Of a DNA stretch of 64,000 nucleotides, positions 1 to 9,766 are shown one piece after another. Position 1 is the first letter of the stretch. Every line of letters starts with the position of its first letter. This stretch comes from Sphingobacterium zeae (GTDB taxonomy: Bacteria > Bacteroidota > Bacteroidia > Sphingobacteriales > Sphingobacteriaceae): the NCBI RefSeq assembly GCF_030818895.1, contig NZ_JAUTBA010000001.1, forward strand, positions 372,001-436,000, given 5' to 3'. The notes beneath the pieces are model-generated. The model made no database searches and had not been told where the DNA came from. It saw only the letters and a program-made list of their open reading frames with translations. The translations under genes and the position numbers were made by a program.

Positions 1-990
1 TTCAACGACATTTTCTGGTAAGTCAATACCATCGGAATACATCTTCTTCTTCAAAATTGCCATCCTTGTCTCAAGATCCGGAATCTGAATATCTGCAGAC
101 AATCCCCATTTAAAACGACTAAGCAGACGCTCCTCCAAACCAGCCAAATCTTTAGGTGCTTTGTCTGAAGTCAAAATAATCTGCTTACCAGATTGATGCA
201 AATGATTAAAAATATGGAAAAAGATATCCTGTGTTTTTTCTTTACCTGCAAAGTTGTGTACATCATCCATAATAATGACATCCATTGCCTGATAAAAGTT
301 GACGAAATCATTGATTGTATTATTTTTCAATGAATCCACAAACTGTTGACAGAATTTCTCACACGACACATAAATGACCAGTTTATCGGGAAGATTTCTT
401 TTGATCTCATTTCCGATTGCTTGAGCAAGGTGTGTCTTTCCCAAACCAACATCTCCATAAATCATCAACGGATTGAATGAAGTACCACCAGGCTTATTTG
501 CGACAGCATATCCTGCTGATCGTGCAAGACGGTTACATTCACCTTCGATAAAATTTTCGAATGTATAGTTTTGATTCAATTGCGGATCAACCTGCAATTT
601 TTTCAATCCAGGAATAACAAATGGATTTTTGATATCTCTATTTAAAGATACCGGTACAGGGATCGATTGCCTTTTCCCCTCTGCTCCATTGCCATTCGAT
701 GGAAGATTAGTCGTATAAGGATGAGAAGCTGAAGACTTCTCTACTACAATATTGTATTCCAATCTACCTTGTTCTCCTAAAAATTTCTTTACGGTCTTGC
801 GAAGAATTCCCACATAGTGTTCTTCTAGCCACTCATAAAAAAATAAGCTAGGCACTTGAATAGTCAAAACGTCACCCTCCAAACGGACTGCTTTCACAGG
901 TTCAAACCAGGTCCTGAAACTTTGTGCTGGTATATTATCTTTGATAATCGAAAGACAATTATTCCAGACACTTGAATACGTTTTTTCCAT
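1..990 (-). CDS. dnaA: Chromosomal replication initiator DnaA (partial, C-terminus outside window)
   Basis: DnaA binds DnaA boxes at oriC and opens the duplex. I translated the reverse strand from the ATG at 988-990 and get 330 residues before the window edge cuts the gene. Domain I (about 1-80) has the usual WFEPV and FFYEWLEEHY stretches. A variable linker follows (about 85-130), then the AAA+ domain with Walker A GDVGLGKTH at 179-187 and Walker B MDDVHNF at 241-247. The DNA-binding domain IV lies beyond position 1. An ATG start fits family N-termini. The gene faces away from dxs with about 540 bp between dnaA's start and the end of dxs. Identity is very secure. Confidence 0.97.
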   Translation of the reverse strand, partial: MEKTYSSVWNNCLSIIKDNIPAQSFRTWFEPVKAVRLEGDVLTIQVPSLFFYEWLEEHYVGILRKTVKKFLGEQGRLEYNIVVEKSSASHPYTTNLPSNGNGAEGKRQSIPVPVSLNRDIKNPFVIPGLKKLQVDPQLNQNYTFENFIEGECNRLARSAGYAVANKPGGTSFNPLMIYGDVGLGKTHLAQAIGNEIKRNLPDKLVIYVSCEKFCQQFVDSLKNNTINDFVNFYQAMDVIIMDDVHNFAGKEKTQDIFFHIFNHLHQSGKQIILTSDKAPKDLAGLEERLLSRFKWGLSADIQIPDLETRMAILKKKMYSDGIDLPENVVE

Positions 991-1477
991 TCTAAAATTG
1001 TTAATAAGTTGATTTACAATACGCGACAAAAAATATGTTGATAACTTTCTCTGAGAACGAAGATGACAAAAAAATATCAGCTAAAAAACTAAAATATAAA
1101 ATAATTAATAAACTATTATATGTCAGCAATTTACAGTGTAAAATTGTGGAAAACTAGCGCTAAAATTGATCTCTAAAAATAATTATTAACATTCCAAATT
1201 TATTTAAAAAAAAGAACCAAAAGATGTGTAAACTTACTACTTCTCGCTTCCTAAGGTGCTGATCTAAATTAACCAAAATAATAGCTATTTACAATCTTTG
1301 GTTCATATATTTTTAATAATAAATTCATAATAATTTAAAGCCAACTTAACATCATTGCTTATGTACATTTCACCAAATTAATACAGATCTATAAAATAAA
1401 AATCCGTATAAATAACCTGAAAGAAAAAACACATTGTAACATGTGATGTTCCTGATAAATTTAAAACTTGGAAAAAT
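991..1477. promoter_or_regulatory. dnaA upstream region with two DnaA-box-like 9-mers
   Basis: This A+T-rich stretch between the dnaA start and the dxs terminator has no convincing gene. TGTTGATAA at 1036-1044 and TGTGGAAAA at 1145-1153 each differ by one base from the inverted DnaA box TGTGGATAA. They could serve dnaA autoregulation, which is common, but two one-mismatch hits in A+T-rich DNA is weak evidence. Confidence 0.35.
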
Positions 1478-1512
1478 AAAAAAGGAGATCCATTTAGATC
1501 TCCTTTTTTATT
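1478..1512 (-). terminator. Rho-independent terminator of dxs
   Basis: Stem GGAGATC (1484-1490) pairs with GATCTCC (1497-1503) around a six-base loop. A-tracts and T-tracts flank both sides, so on the minus strand it ends in a long U run just past the dxs stop codon. Confidence 0.85.
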
Positions 1513-1529
1513 TTTCAAGCGCATCGTTT

Positions 1530-3458
1530 TTATCCGACCATTGAACTGGTCAATTTTCCATCGCAAAGTTTTTTAGTTTCTGCTATGATTGCAGTTGCAT
1601 CATAGCGTGCGTTCTTCCACTGAGCATTTTGTTCAGCATGTTCAATGATCTTATCTGGAATACCTAAACGAACCACTTGGCTGTGATATCCATGATCAGC
1701 CATAAATTCTAATATAGCGGAGCCTATCCCCCCCTGTAAACTTCCGTCTTCCACTGTAATAATCTTATTAAACTTCTTAAAGACTTGGTGGAGTAGGGAT
1801 TCATCCAATGGCTTGGCAAACCTAAGATCATAATGTGCTGGATGTATACCTAATTCATTCAAATGCTGTACAGCTTTGACAGCTTCGTTTCCTATAGCTC
1901 CAAAACTTAAGATAGCAAGTTCTTCTCCCTCCGTTATAAGACGTCCTTTTCCAATTTCGATTTCCATAAATGGGCGGCGCCAATCTGGCATAACACCATT
2001 TCCTCTAGGATACCTGATGACAAAGGGTCCTTTGTTCGGCAATTGAGCTGTGTACATCAAATTACGTAATTCTTCCTCGTTCATTGGAGCAGAAACAGTC
2101 ATATTTGGAACACAGCGCATAAATGCGATGTCATAAGCCCCATGGTGAGTGGCACCATCTGCTCCTACGACGCCCGCACGGTCCAAACAGAAAACGACGT
2201 TCAGATTCTGCAACGCAACATCGTGGATCACCTGATCATATGCGCGTTGCATAAACGACGAATAGATATTACAGAATGGCAATAATCCCTGAGTTGCTAG
2301 TCCCGCACTGAATGTGACAGCATGCTGTTCCGCTATACCCACATCAAAAGCACGTTCAGGCATAGCTTTCATCATAATATTCATAGAAGATCCTGATGGC
2401 ATTGCAGGGGTTATCCCGACGATCTTATCATTTTGTTCTGCGAGTTCTACCAGGGTATGCCCAAAGACATCCTGAAACTTGGGAGCTACCGGTTTATCAC
2501 TGAGCGATTTTTTGATCTCCCCCGTAATTTTGTCAAATAAACCAGGAGCATGCCACTTTGTCTGATCTTTTTCAGCCAGCGCAAAGCCCTTTCCTTTAAC
2601 AGTTACTGCATGTAATAATTTGGGGCCTGGTATATGCTTAAGGTCTTCAAGCGTTTTTGCTAATTTCTTTACATCGTGCCCATCAACGGGGCCAAAATAT
2701 CTAAAATTTAGCGATTCAAAGAGATTAGCATTCTTCAGTAAAGTTCCTTTTATACTTTTTTCTAATTTCTTGGCAATCCCTAAAGCGTTGGGACCAACTT
2801 CAGAAATCTTAGTTAATACTGCTGCTATATCGTCTCTAAATCTATTGTACCGTTTTGACGTGGTAATACTTGTTAAATACTCCTTTAACGCACCAACATT
2901 GGGATCTATCGACATGCAATTGTCATTCAGAATTACTAAAAGATTGGATTTAGAAATTCCTGCATGATTCAATGCTTCAAATGCCATTCCTCCCGTTAAG
3001 GCGCCATCACCGATCACAGCGATATGCTGGCGGTCTTTTTCACCCTTTATCTGAGATGCAACTGCCATACCCAATGCAGCAGAAATAGAAGTCGATGAGT
3101 GACCAACTCCAAATGCATCATACTTGGATTCAAAACGGTTGGGAAAACCCGAGATTCCGTTCTCGATTCGATTGGTATGAAATATATCGCGACGCCCCGT
3201 TAGAATTTTATGCCCATAAGCCTGATGACCGACATCCCAGATTAATTGATCATAGGGGGTATCCATTACGTAATGTAATGCTACCGTTAATTCGACAACT
3301 CCTAAACTTGCTGCAAAGTGACCACCATTAACAGAAACTTGATCAATAATAAATTGACGTAATTCCTGACTTAATTGTTCTAATTGGTCTTCCTTTAGTT
3401 TTTTAAGATCAGAGGGATCGTTTATTTTACTTAATAGTTCTCCAGTCTCAAACTGCAT
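1530..3458 (-). CDS. dxs: 1-deoxy-D-xylulose-5-phosphate synthase
   Basis: The enzyme condenses pyruvate with glyceraldehyde 3-phosphate, the first step of the MEP isoprenoid pathway, and uses thiamine diphosphate in the cytoplasm. The 642-residue length is normal. The N-terminal TPP-binding module shows VGHSSTS near 118 and GDGALTGG at 150-157 with the downstream NDN. The central pyrimidine-binding domain has DRAGVVGADGATHHG near 425-440. The C-terminal transketolase domain is complete. It lies divergent from scpA with about 160 bp between starts. Sharing a window with thiL is notable because the enzyme needs ThDP, but no operon is evident. Confidence 0.97.
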   Translation of the reverse strand: MQFETGELLSKINDPSDLKKLKEDQLEQLSQELRQFIIDQVSVNGGHFAASLGVVELTVALHYVMDTPYDQLIWDVGHQAYGHKILTGRRDIFHTNRIENGISGFPNRFESKYDAFGVGHSSTSISAALGMAVASQIKGEKDRQHIAVIGDGALTGGMAFEALNHAGISKSNLLVILNDNCMSIDPNVGALKEYLTSITTSKRYNRFRDDIAAVLTKISEVGPNALGIAKKLEKSIKGTLLKNANLFESLNFRYFGPVDGHDVKKLAKTLEDLKHIPGPKLLHAVTVKGKGFALAEKDQTKWHAPGLFDKITGEIKKSLSDKPVAPKFQDVFGHTLVELAEQNDKIVGITPAMPSGSSMNIMMKAMPERAFDVGIAEQHAVTFSAGLATQGLLPFCNIYSSFMQRAYDQVIHDVALQNLNVVFCLDRAGVVGADGATHHGAYDIAFMRCVPNMTVSAPMNEEELRNLMYTAQLPNKGPFVIRYPRGNGVMPDWRRPFMEIEIGKGRLITEGEELAILSFGAIGNEAVKAVQHLNELGIHPAHYDLRFAKPLDESLLHQVFKKFNKIITVEDGSLQGGIGSAILEFMADHGYHSQVVRLGIPDKIIEHAEQNAQWKNARYDATAIIAETKKLCDGKLTSSMVG

Positions 3459-3497
3459 AGTATGCTATTTACATGATGTATACTCACAAAGTAACGA

Positions 3498-3505
3498 CAA
3501 ATTTA
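3498..3505 (-). promoter_or_regulatory. Candidate -7 box of dxs
   Basis: On the minus strand TAAATTTG matches the Bacteroidota -7 consensus TAnnTTTG, 39 nt before the dxs ATG. No clear -33 TTTG is seen at the usual spacing. Confidence 0.4.
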
Positions 3506-3600
3506 TTTAATGTTTAAAATAAATCGCATTTACATATTGAGGTACAACAAATAAAATAGTGAATAGTTTGCATAAGCGTTACTGCAAAAGAATTTATATG

Positions 3601-3608
3601 TAAATTTG
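3601..3608 (+). promoter_or_regulatory. Candidate -7 box of scpA
   Basis: TAAATTTG matches TAnnTTTG and ends only 8 nt before the scpA ATG. If used, the transcript would start at or just before the start codon. No -33 element is obvious. Confidence 0.4.
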
Positions 3609-3616
3609 TATAAGAT

Positions 3617-4405
3617 ATGCAAGTAGAAGAAGGCTACGAAATCAAGCTTCCTCAATTTGAGGGACCTTTTGATTTACTATTATTTTTTATCGAACGGGAT
3701 GAATTGAATATCCATGATATACCAATTTCAAAGATTACAGATGATTTTTTGTCTTATGTGAGCCAAATGCATGCGCTCAATATGGAAATGGCAAGTGAAT
3801 TTATCTTCGTTGCCTCCACGCTGATGCGTATTAAAGCTAAAATGCTACTCCCTCGTCCAGATTTGGACGAGAATGAGAATGAAATTGACCTTAGGGAAGA
3901 TCTTGTTCAAAAACTTATTCTCTATAAACAATTTAAAGAAACCTGTGAAGATCTTAGAATATTGGAGGAGGATCGTCTAAAATGCTATAGCCGAGGCAAT
4001 ATACGTTTCGATATCCAGCACAGACTTAAGCTAGATTCTAGCGGCGAAAATTTGGATAACTTCGATCTTTATGGCCTAATGATGATCTACGAGCAAATGA
4101 TGTATCAATTCCGTAATCGTCCGCCAGAAGTAACGCATACGGTTGTCAAATATCCGTACACCATTGAACAACAAAAGAAAGCAATAGCCGAACTCATTGA
4201 GATTAACAAGAAATTGGATTTTCAGGAAATTCTTAAAAACTCAGAAAATAAAATTCAGTTTGTCTATAACTTTTTAGCCATTCTTGAAATGCTTCAGCAG
4301 CAGTTGTTACAGATTGAAGTAGGCTTGGGCTACAACAATTTCAATGTTGGTGGAAGAGATCCTAATGTAGAGGAAGAATTTATCTTAGAAACTGAAGAAG
4401 CATAA
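3617..4405 (+). CDS. scpA: Segregation and condensation protein A (ScpA kleisin)
   Basis: ScpA is the kleisin subunit that bridges SMC heads with ScpB and helps compact and segregate origin-proximal DNA. The 262-residue protein has the diagnostic N-terminal sequence FEGPFDLLLFFIERDELNIHDIPI, with the MRIKAKMLLPRP segment near residues 73-85 and a helical middle. The last roughly 80 residues form the winged-helix-like C-terminus. It is monocistronic, convergent with thiL, and shares a bidirectional terminator. Its location beside dnaA and near parS-like sites fits a role in origin segregation, although scpB is not in this window. Confidence 0.93.
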   Translation: MQVEEGYEIKLPQFEGPFDLLLFFIERDELNIHDIPISKITDDFLSYVSQMHALNMEMASEFIFVASTLMRIKAKMLLPRPDLDENENEIDLREDLVQKLILYKQFKETCEDLRILEEDRLKCYSRGNIRFDIQHRLKLDSSGENLDNFDLYGLMMIYEQMMYQFRNRPPEVTHTVVKYPYTIEQQKKAIAELIEINKKLDFQEILKNSENKIQFVYNFLAILEMLQQQLLQIEVGLGYNNFNVGGRDPNVEEEFILETEEA

Positions 4406-4435
4406 AAAAGACCCGTCTAAGACAGGTCTTTTTTT
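4405..4435. terminator. Bidirectional terminator between scpA and thiL
   Basis: AAAAAGACC pairs with GGTCTTTTT around a short loop. It has A and T tracts on both sides and lies between the convergent scpA and thiL stop codons, so it can serve both genes. Confidence 0.85.
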
Positions 4436-5486
4436 ATTCTTTCTTCTTAAAAGCATTCCATCCTTGTGCTGTAATCGGATAAAGATTTCCAGATTTAGAA
4501 ATCATCTCACAACCTTCAGATCTGGGGGTCATATAACCAATAATACTGATATCCGGCAGATTCTTAATTTTATCGTGATCTGCTTGAGCAATTGTAAACA
4601 ATAATTCGTAGTCTTCACCGCCATTCAACGCCGCTACAGTCGGATCAATTCCAAATTCCCGTCCAGTATCGTAAGTCATCTGATCCAGCGGAATTTTTTC
4701 TTCGTATAGCCGACATCCTTTGTCCGATTGTCGGCAGATATGAAGAATCTCAGAGGCAAGCCCATCGGAAACATCCATCATAGCTGTAGGCTTAATTCCC
4801 AGATCAGCAAATAAAGCTACAATATCTTTACGGGCTTCGGGTTTTAATTGCCGCTCAACGATGTAATCTTTCCCTTCCAGATCAGGTTGTACATTTGGAT
4901 TTTCTAGATAAATATCTTTCTCACGTTCAAGCAGCTGTAAGCCCATGTAAGCCGCCCCCAAATCGCCAGAGACACATAATAAATCTCCTTCCTGAGCACC
5001 GTTACGATAAACGATTTGATCTGCATCAGCGTAACCTATACTCGTGACAGAAATTACTAATCCTTGTGCTGAAGCAGACGTGTCTCCTCCAATTAAATCC
5101 ACATTATATTTCTTGCACGCAATTAAAGCTCCCTGATAAATCTCCTCTACGGCTTCCAATGGAAATTTAGAGGACAAACCTATTGAAAAGGTGATCTGAG
5201 ACGCTATTCCATTCATTGCGTAAATATCGCTCAAATTGACCTGAACAGCTTTGTAACCTAGATGCTTTAAAGGAACATAACGAAGATCAAAATGAATTCC
5301 CTCCAAAAGTAAGTCAGTGGATATCAATGTTTTCTTACCCTCAAAATCCAAAACAGCGGCGTCATCACCTATACCTTTGATGGTAGACTTCTCTGTTAAT
5401 TCTACAGCTTTGCTTATATAATCAATCAGTCCGAACTCCCCCATTTCTTCCAAGTTGGTTCGTTCGGTATTGTCAAAATCAAACAT
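4434..5486 (-). CDS. thiL: Thiamine-monophosphate kinase
   Basis: ThiL phosphorylates thiamine monophosphate to thiamine diphosphate, the last step of cofactor synthesis. The 350-residue protein has the Mg/ATP motif GIGDDAAVLD at 38-47, LIGGDTSAS near 135-143, a DVSDGLASEI helix near 240 and NGGEDYELLF near 290, all expected of the AIR-synthase/ThiL superfamily. It lies 217 bp downstream of nadA on the same strand, so co-transcription is possible. The product is the cofactor used by nearby dxs and pdhB. Confidence 0.95.
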   Translation of the reverse strand: MFDFDNTERTNLEEMGEFGLIDYISKAVELTEKSTIKGIGDDAAVLDFEGKKTLISTDLLLEGIHFDLRYVPLKHLGYKAVQVNLSDIYAMNGIASQITFSIGLSSKFPLEAVEEIYQGALIACKKYNVDLIGGDTSASAQGLVISVTSIGYADADQIVYRNGAQEGDLLCVSGDLGAAYMGLQLLEREKDIYLENPNVQPDLEGKDYIVERQLKPEARKDIVALFADLGIKPTAMMDVSDGLASEILHICRQSDKGCRLYEEKIPLDQMTYDTGREFGIDPTVAALNGGEDYELLFTIAQADHDKIKNLPDISIIGYMTPRSEGCEMISKSGNLYPITAQGWNAFKKKE

Positions 5487-5703
5487 GTTAAAAAGTTTAA
5501 AAGTTTATTATAAATAATGCAAACAATCATCTCAACGATTGATCATACTGACATTACAAAAACAGTTGTCGCAATAAAATCCAACAGTTTCCCACACGTG
5601 TTGAGTCGTAGTACTCTTTTCTGTTATGGAAAAAATAAAAGCTCATGCTCGCTATCGAAAATCACTCCTTTTTTTCTATTGCTAATAACAATTGTGCTAA
5701 TCG

Positions 5704-6699
5704 TTATAGTCCCAAGCTCGCCGATATTTCCAGCATGCGTTCAATCGGACGCTGGGCACGTAGAATAACATCTTCAGGAAGAAGAATTTCAGGCGATTCA
5801 AACTTAAGGCAATTGTAGAGCTTCTCAAGCGTATTCAGCTTCATGTGTGGACAATCATTACATGCACAAGCATTGTTGGGTGGCGCTGGTATAAAAGTCT
5901 TATGAGGACTCGCTTTCTGCATCTGATGGAGAATGCCTGATTCTGTAGCAACGATATAGGAATGAGCCGCATCATTTTGAGTAAATTTCAGCATTCCAGC
6001 TGTAGATCCGACATAATCTGCGTTCGCTAGAATATGATCTTCACACTCGGGATGGGCAATAAATTTCGCATCCGGATATTCGGCTCTCAAACGTTCAATT
6101 TTTTCCTGGGAAAAAATCTCATGCACCATACAAGCGCCGTTCCAAAGGACTAGATCCCGGCCAGTTTTCTTTTTAACGTATGTCCCTAGATTACGATCGG
6201 GACCAAAGATTATTTTTTGGTCCTCAGGTAAGCTCTCCACAATTTGAACAGCATTACTTGATGTACATACAATATCTGAAAGCGCTTTCAATTCAGCGGT
6301 ACAGTTCACATAAGTGATGACCAGATGATCTGGATATTGTTCTTTAAACTTCGCAAAAAGATGTGGTGGACACGAATCCGACAACGAACAACCAGCTTTG
6401 GCATCAGGTAAAATAACCTTTTTTGTAGGCGAAAGTATCTTGGCTGTTTCCGCCATGAAATGCACGCCAGCAAAAACAATTAAATCCGCATCCGTCTTGG
6501 CTGCCTCTTGTGATAGTCCTAGGCTATCTCCAATATAATCGGCTATATCCTGAATTTCAGACTCTTGATAATAATGAGCCAATATTACAGCATTTTTTTC
6601 TTTCTTCAATCGTTGGATTTCTTCAACCAAATCCAATGAAGGATCGATCGGAGCATCGATATAACCTTTGGCTTGAAGCTCATAATTTACAATTTCCAT
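5704..6699 (-). CDS. nadA: Quinolinate synthase (NadA)
   Basis: NadA condenses iminoaspartate with dihydroxyacetone phosphate to quinolinate in de novo NAD synthesis, using a [4Fe-4S] cluster. Starting at MEIVNYELQ gives 331 residues. The reading frame extends 16 codons further, to 6747, but a -7 box at 6727-6734 falls inside that extension, so I prefer 6699. Cluster-ligand candidates are Cys104, Cys190 and the CACNDC group at 278-283. HYYQ near 42-45 and the [10 protein letters not shown] substrate motif are present. Its partner nadB faces the other way across a 3 kb gene-free region, which is unusual. Confidence 0.95.
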   Translation of the reverse strand: MEIVNYELQAKGYIDAPIDPSLDLVEEIQRLKKEKNAVILAHYYQESEIQDIADYIGDSLGLSQEAAKTDADLIVFAGVHFMAETAKILSPTKKVILPDAKAGCSLSDSCPPHLFAKFKEQYPDHLVITYVNCTAELKALSDIVCTSSNAVQIVESLPEDQKIIFGPDRNLGTYVKKKTGRDLVLWNGACMVHEIFSQEKIERLRAEYPDAKFIAHPECEDHILANADYVGSTAGMLKFTQNDAAHSYIVATESGILHQMQKASPHKTFIPAPPNNACACNDCPHMKLNTLEKLYNCLKFESPEILLPEDVILRAQRPIERMLEISASLGL

Positions 6700-6726
6700 G
6701 CGGGTAGTTTCAACTTTTGTGAATGA

Positions 6727-6734
6727 CAAAAATA
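6727..6734 (-). promoter_or_regulatory. Candidate -7 box of nadA
   Basis: Minus-strand TATTTTTG fits TAnnTTTG, 27 nt before the preferred nadA ATG. A TTG lies about 23 nt further upstream, slightly longer than the usual -33/-7 spacing. The box helps decide the nadA start. Confidence 0.4.
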
Positions 6735-7070
6735 AGCATTGTTGCATATATAAAAGTCAATTAAAAGCAAATTAATCTAATGATCGCAATTTACCTTTCA
6801 CATCTGCATGAAATAGTATCTAGCATTCGGATATTAATCGTTGATAATGAAAATATCAATTATTCTTTCGGCTACAACTGATTTGTATTAATTATCCGGG
6901 TTACTGGATGGTACCAATTCCGAAATCTGATCCGATAATCGCTCCCAGTTATGATCTGCATGAGCAAACAAGGAAGAAAACCGAATAGTTCTTCCACTAT
7001 AAAGCTTTTATATTTAAAAATAATAGTTAAATTATTATCTCTAAAAAATAATAAACAAATATCATTTCAA

Positions 7071-8371
7071 AATAAACCCTTCTAGAATCGAATATAAAGC
7101 ATGTAATTAAGACATATATCCTTTATCAAAAGCTCAGCGGGTTTATTGTAAACAATTTCTATGTTAGAAAATCAGTTTCGCTAATATTCCTCTTTCGGAG
7201 CCTAAGGAACGTTCTTCGCCACATTACAAAACAATGAAAAATATGCCACAAAACGAAGCTTTATTTATTAACATTTAATACGACTCGCGGATTTAAAGTC
7301 ATTATAAAACTGATTTATGGTCTAGGACTTGATCAATAAATTTTTATTGAATTCTCAGGGGGTTAAATCAGCCAATACGCTATGTATTTGAAACGGTGAA
7401 AAGAAAGAATACTGAATATGTGTAGCAAAATGGAGAATAAAGCGCTTGACAATCGTCTGTAGCTCTATTTTTCATTCTAACTCTCATTTACCGCAAGCTG
7501 CCTATTAAGCGCTGCAGATTTATTATTGCTTTGTAATTCGAACTAATTCCAGATAATATTAAACACAGCGCTAACAACTGTTGAACTGCAAATACACATT
7601 CAACTAGTTGCATACTATACAATCAAAATTTACGCAATAAAGTAAGGGCGCTAGAAGAGCATATTTTGAAAAAAAACTCACGTTGTGGTAAATAGTATAA
7701 TCTTATAAGGACAAATCAATTGCGACCAAGTAGGAACTGGATCTAGGAAATGTATATTTATAATAAACTCGATAAGAATTGAATATTTCTATATATATAA
7801 AACGAATTCAATTATAAACTAATCTCAAAGCCTATTTCTCAAAAATAATAGCTTATTATCGCATTCTACCCAAAATCGATCATGTTTCTTTTCTAAACAG
7901 ACGCTACGAGAATCGAATATTAACGCTATAATCCAATAAATGGGTATTTACTCAATTGTAAAGAGGTTTAATATAAAAAATGAACTAAATTAATCCAAAA
8001 TCTGTAGATCAATGTCTGGCACTCGAATTATAAAATCATGCTGAAAGGCGCAGCTTGTTATTTCTAAAACTGTTAGACGTAAATATAAAATCGCTATTAA
8101 AAGGAATTAAATATTGTAGCGCACCAATTACTTACCAAAATCTATAAATAAACCAGCTTTTAAAATAATAACCCAGAAAATAATATAAAGTTAAATACAT
8201 AAATTTTAGGATTAAAATAAATATCAATTCGATAAAAATTTTAAAAATTATAAAATACACTTAATCGCTTAGGATTGAATAGGGGATAAAATTATCATTT
8301 AATATTAATCTATTCGATCTGTAAAGCGTTTATTTAGAAAATAAACCTCTTTAGAATTCTTTATAATAAAA
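7071..8371. repeat. Degenerate element A, two copies (7071-7100 and 8340-8371)
   Basis: AATAAACCCTTCTAGAAT at 7071-7088 resembles AATAAACCTCTTTAGAAT at 8340-8357. The second copy runs out of a hairpin GTTTATTT-AGA-AAATAAAC at 8327-8345. The same core (AAGCCTCTTAAAATT, GAGCCCCTTAGAATT) recurs at 9036-9184. The copies are diverged, not exact. Confidence 0.5.
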
Positions 8372-8643
8372 CTTCTAAATCATCATTCAGAATACTCAAA
8401 TCTCACAAGTCAACATCCACTAATTCCAAATACAAATTGACGTTGGGCAACAAATATAACAAGATTGTTTGTACTACAATAAATTATTCGAACAAATTAT
8501 TTTATCTAAAAATCTCAATCCCTTTAATTATCTACTTCAGCGTTTAAAATCAAATTTTCAAATAAAGTCGTCTACAATCTTACAGAAAGTATTTGAATCT
8601 GATTATAATTGAATACTCAATTGTAAAAGCGTTTATATTAGAA
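7950..8643. repeat. Degenerate element B (7950-7975, 8319-8339, 8615-8643)
   Basis: ACTCAATTGTAAA occurs exactly at 7950-7962 and 8615-8627. The following bases are similar (GAGGTTTAATAT versus AGCGTTTATATT). GTAAAGCGTTTATTTAGAA at 8321-8339 closely matches GTAAAAGCGTTTATATTAGAA at 8623-8643. Exact 13-mers can recur by chance in A+T-rich DNA, but the similarity continues beyond them. Confidence 0.5.
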
Positions 8644-9035
8644 TTTGACGACTATAGATTTGAATATAAAATCTACATCGTAGAAAACAGTTAAATATCT
8701 TAACTAAAAAGTGCTTAAAGCTCAAAAATTTCTATCAATACTCCTCAAATCTATCAATCTGGAAGAATTTCAATGATTTGATTGCTTGAAAAATCAATGC
8801 CAAAAAATCCAATAGCTCAGAATGAGTTATTAAATTTCCATTTTTATAAAAATAGAAATAGACAAATCTAAAGCACACTAAAATTAGTTTTCTAAAACAT
8901 AAAGTCAACAGATAAACTATTTGGAACAAATCCAGACACTTTACAATCCAATAAAATGCACTATTTTCTTTAAAATAGCGAATATTGAAACCTCACAGCA
9001 TCTAAGCTAAATTTACAAATAGCATTTTTAACAAT

Positions 9036-9184
9036 TTGAGCCCCTTAGAATTGCATAAAATCCATAATAAAAATTAAAAACTTAAAATATCTAATTATAT
9101 AAGCTTTCGATTGCAAATATTGAAACAGATTTTGAAATTAAGCCTCTTAAAATTCCATTAAAACCATATCAAAAAAAAATTAAA
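9036..9184. repeat. Diverged direct repeat of about 40-45 bp (9036-9076 and 9138-9184)
   Basis: TTGAGCCCCTTAGAATTGCA at 9036-9055 and TTAAGCCTCTTAAAATTCCA at 9138-9157 align base for base with few differences. The match continues through TAAAATCCATA versus TTAAAACCATA and then an A-rich tail. The copies start about 102 bp apart. AATATTGAAAC also recurs at 8981-8991 and 9117-9127, and AATATCGAAAC at 9290-9300. Confidence 0.55.
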
Positions 9185-9350
9185 TAAATATTGCTTTCTA
9201 AAACCACTTTAAAAAGCGAATAGAATGAATAAAAACTAAACAAACTCGATCAGATTCGAATATTTCAATGGGATCTTTTACAATTTCCAAATATCGAAAC
9301 GTAGAAGCGTCTGATTGAACTTTACAAAACTAAACAAAGATTTTCGAACG

Positions 9351-9712
9351 TATTCCACAATCTTTTTTTTCAATAAATACTAATTATTTTAAATAGAAGA
9401 TCTCTTATTGTTTATTATGGTGTGGAAAAGTGGTATAAATAGCTTTGCTTTCATTTTGATTTTAGGTTTTTACAGAGTTTTCAACAATTTTTCAACAGTA
9501 TTTTTATATTAATCAGCTGATTTTTAAAATGCTAATTTTATTCATTTTTTATTTTCCATATTTTTTTGTTGAATAGTTTGTGTTTAAAAATTGTGGAAAT
9601 CTCAAGAGTTTTATGCGGAAAAGTTTCAAAAATTTAGGTGGAAAGTAGGGGACTTGGAAATTGTTAAATACTTTTCATTTTTATTTAACCTTTTATTTAC
9701 ACGTTTTCCACA
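9351..9712. promoter_or_regulatory. Cluster of DnaA-box-like 9-mers at the right end of the gene-free region
   Basis: Near-consensus boxes (one or two differences from TTATCCACA or its complement) occur at 9351-9359 (TATTCCACA), 9421-9429 (TGTGGAAAA), 9478-9486 and 9489-9497 (TTTTCAACA), 9592-9600 (TGTGGAAAT) and 9704-9712 (TTTTCCACA). They are embedded in T-rich tracts that could form an unwinding element. The density in about 360 bp is higher than I notice elsewhere in the window, but A+T composition inflates such matches. Confidence 0.45.
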
Positions 9713-9766
9713 TTTTTTGTTAATTTGAATCGTCACTTTTGGGGATAGTTTGTGAATTTAAAATAT

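Larger units (their letters stand above)
6748..9766. other. 3 kb A+T-rich gene-free region between nadA and nadB; candidate oriC
   Basis: No reading frame here looks coding: the only one above 60 codons is low-complexity and A+T-driven. The stretch is visibly richer in A+T than its surroundings, especially from 8000 onward. It contains degenerate repeats (listed separately) and, at its right end, a cluster of DnaA-box-like 9-mers. It is flanked by divergently transcribed genes, lies 6 kb from dnaA and 4 kb from mnmG, and has parS-like sites 6 kb to the right. These features together are typical of origin neighbourhoods. The origin assignment is inference; a skew plot is needed to establish it. 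Confidence 0.5.

Noticed and set aside
1378..1566. 62-codon minus-strand frame
   Set aside because: Overlaps the dxs terminator and 3' end, A+T-driven, no family resemblance.
5517..5768. 83-codon plus-strand frame between thiL and nadA
   Set aside because: Overlaps the nadA 3' end, low-complexity C-terminal hydrophobic run, no recognisable product. A 30-codon minus-strand frame in the same gap lacks a well-placed ribosome site.
8735..8929. 64-codon minus-strand frame in the gene-free region
   Set aside because: Phe/Leu/Ile-rich as expected from A+T-rich random sequence; no promoter, no ribosome site.
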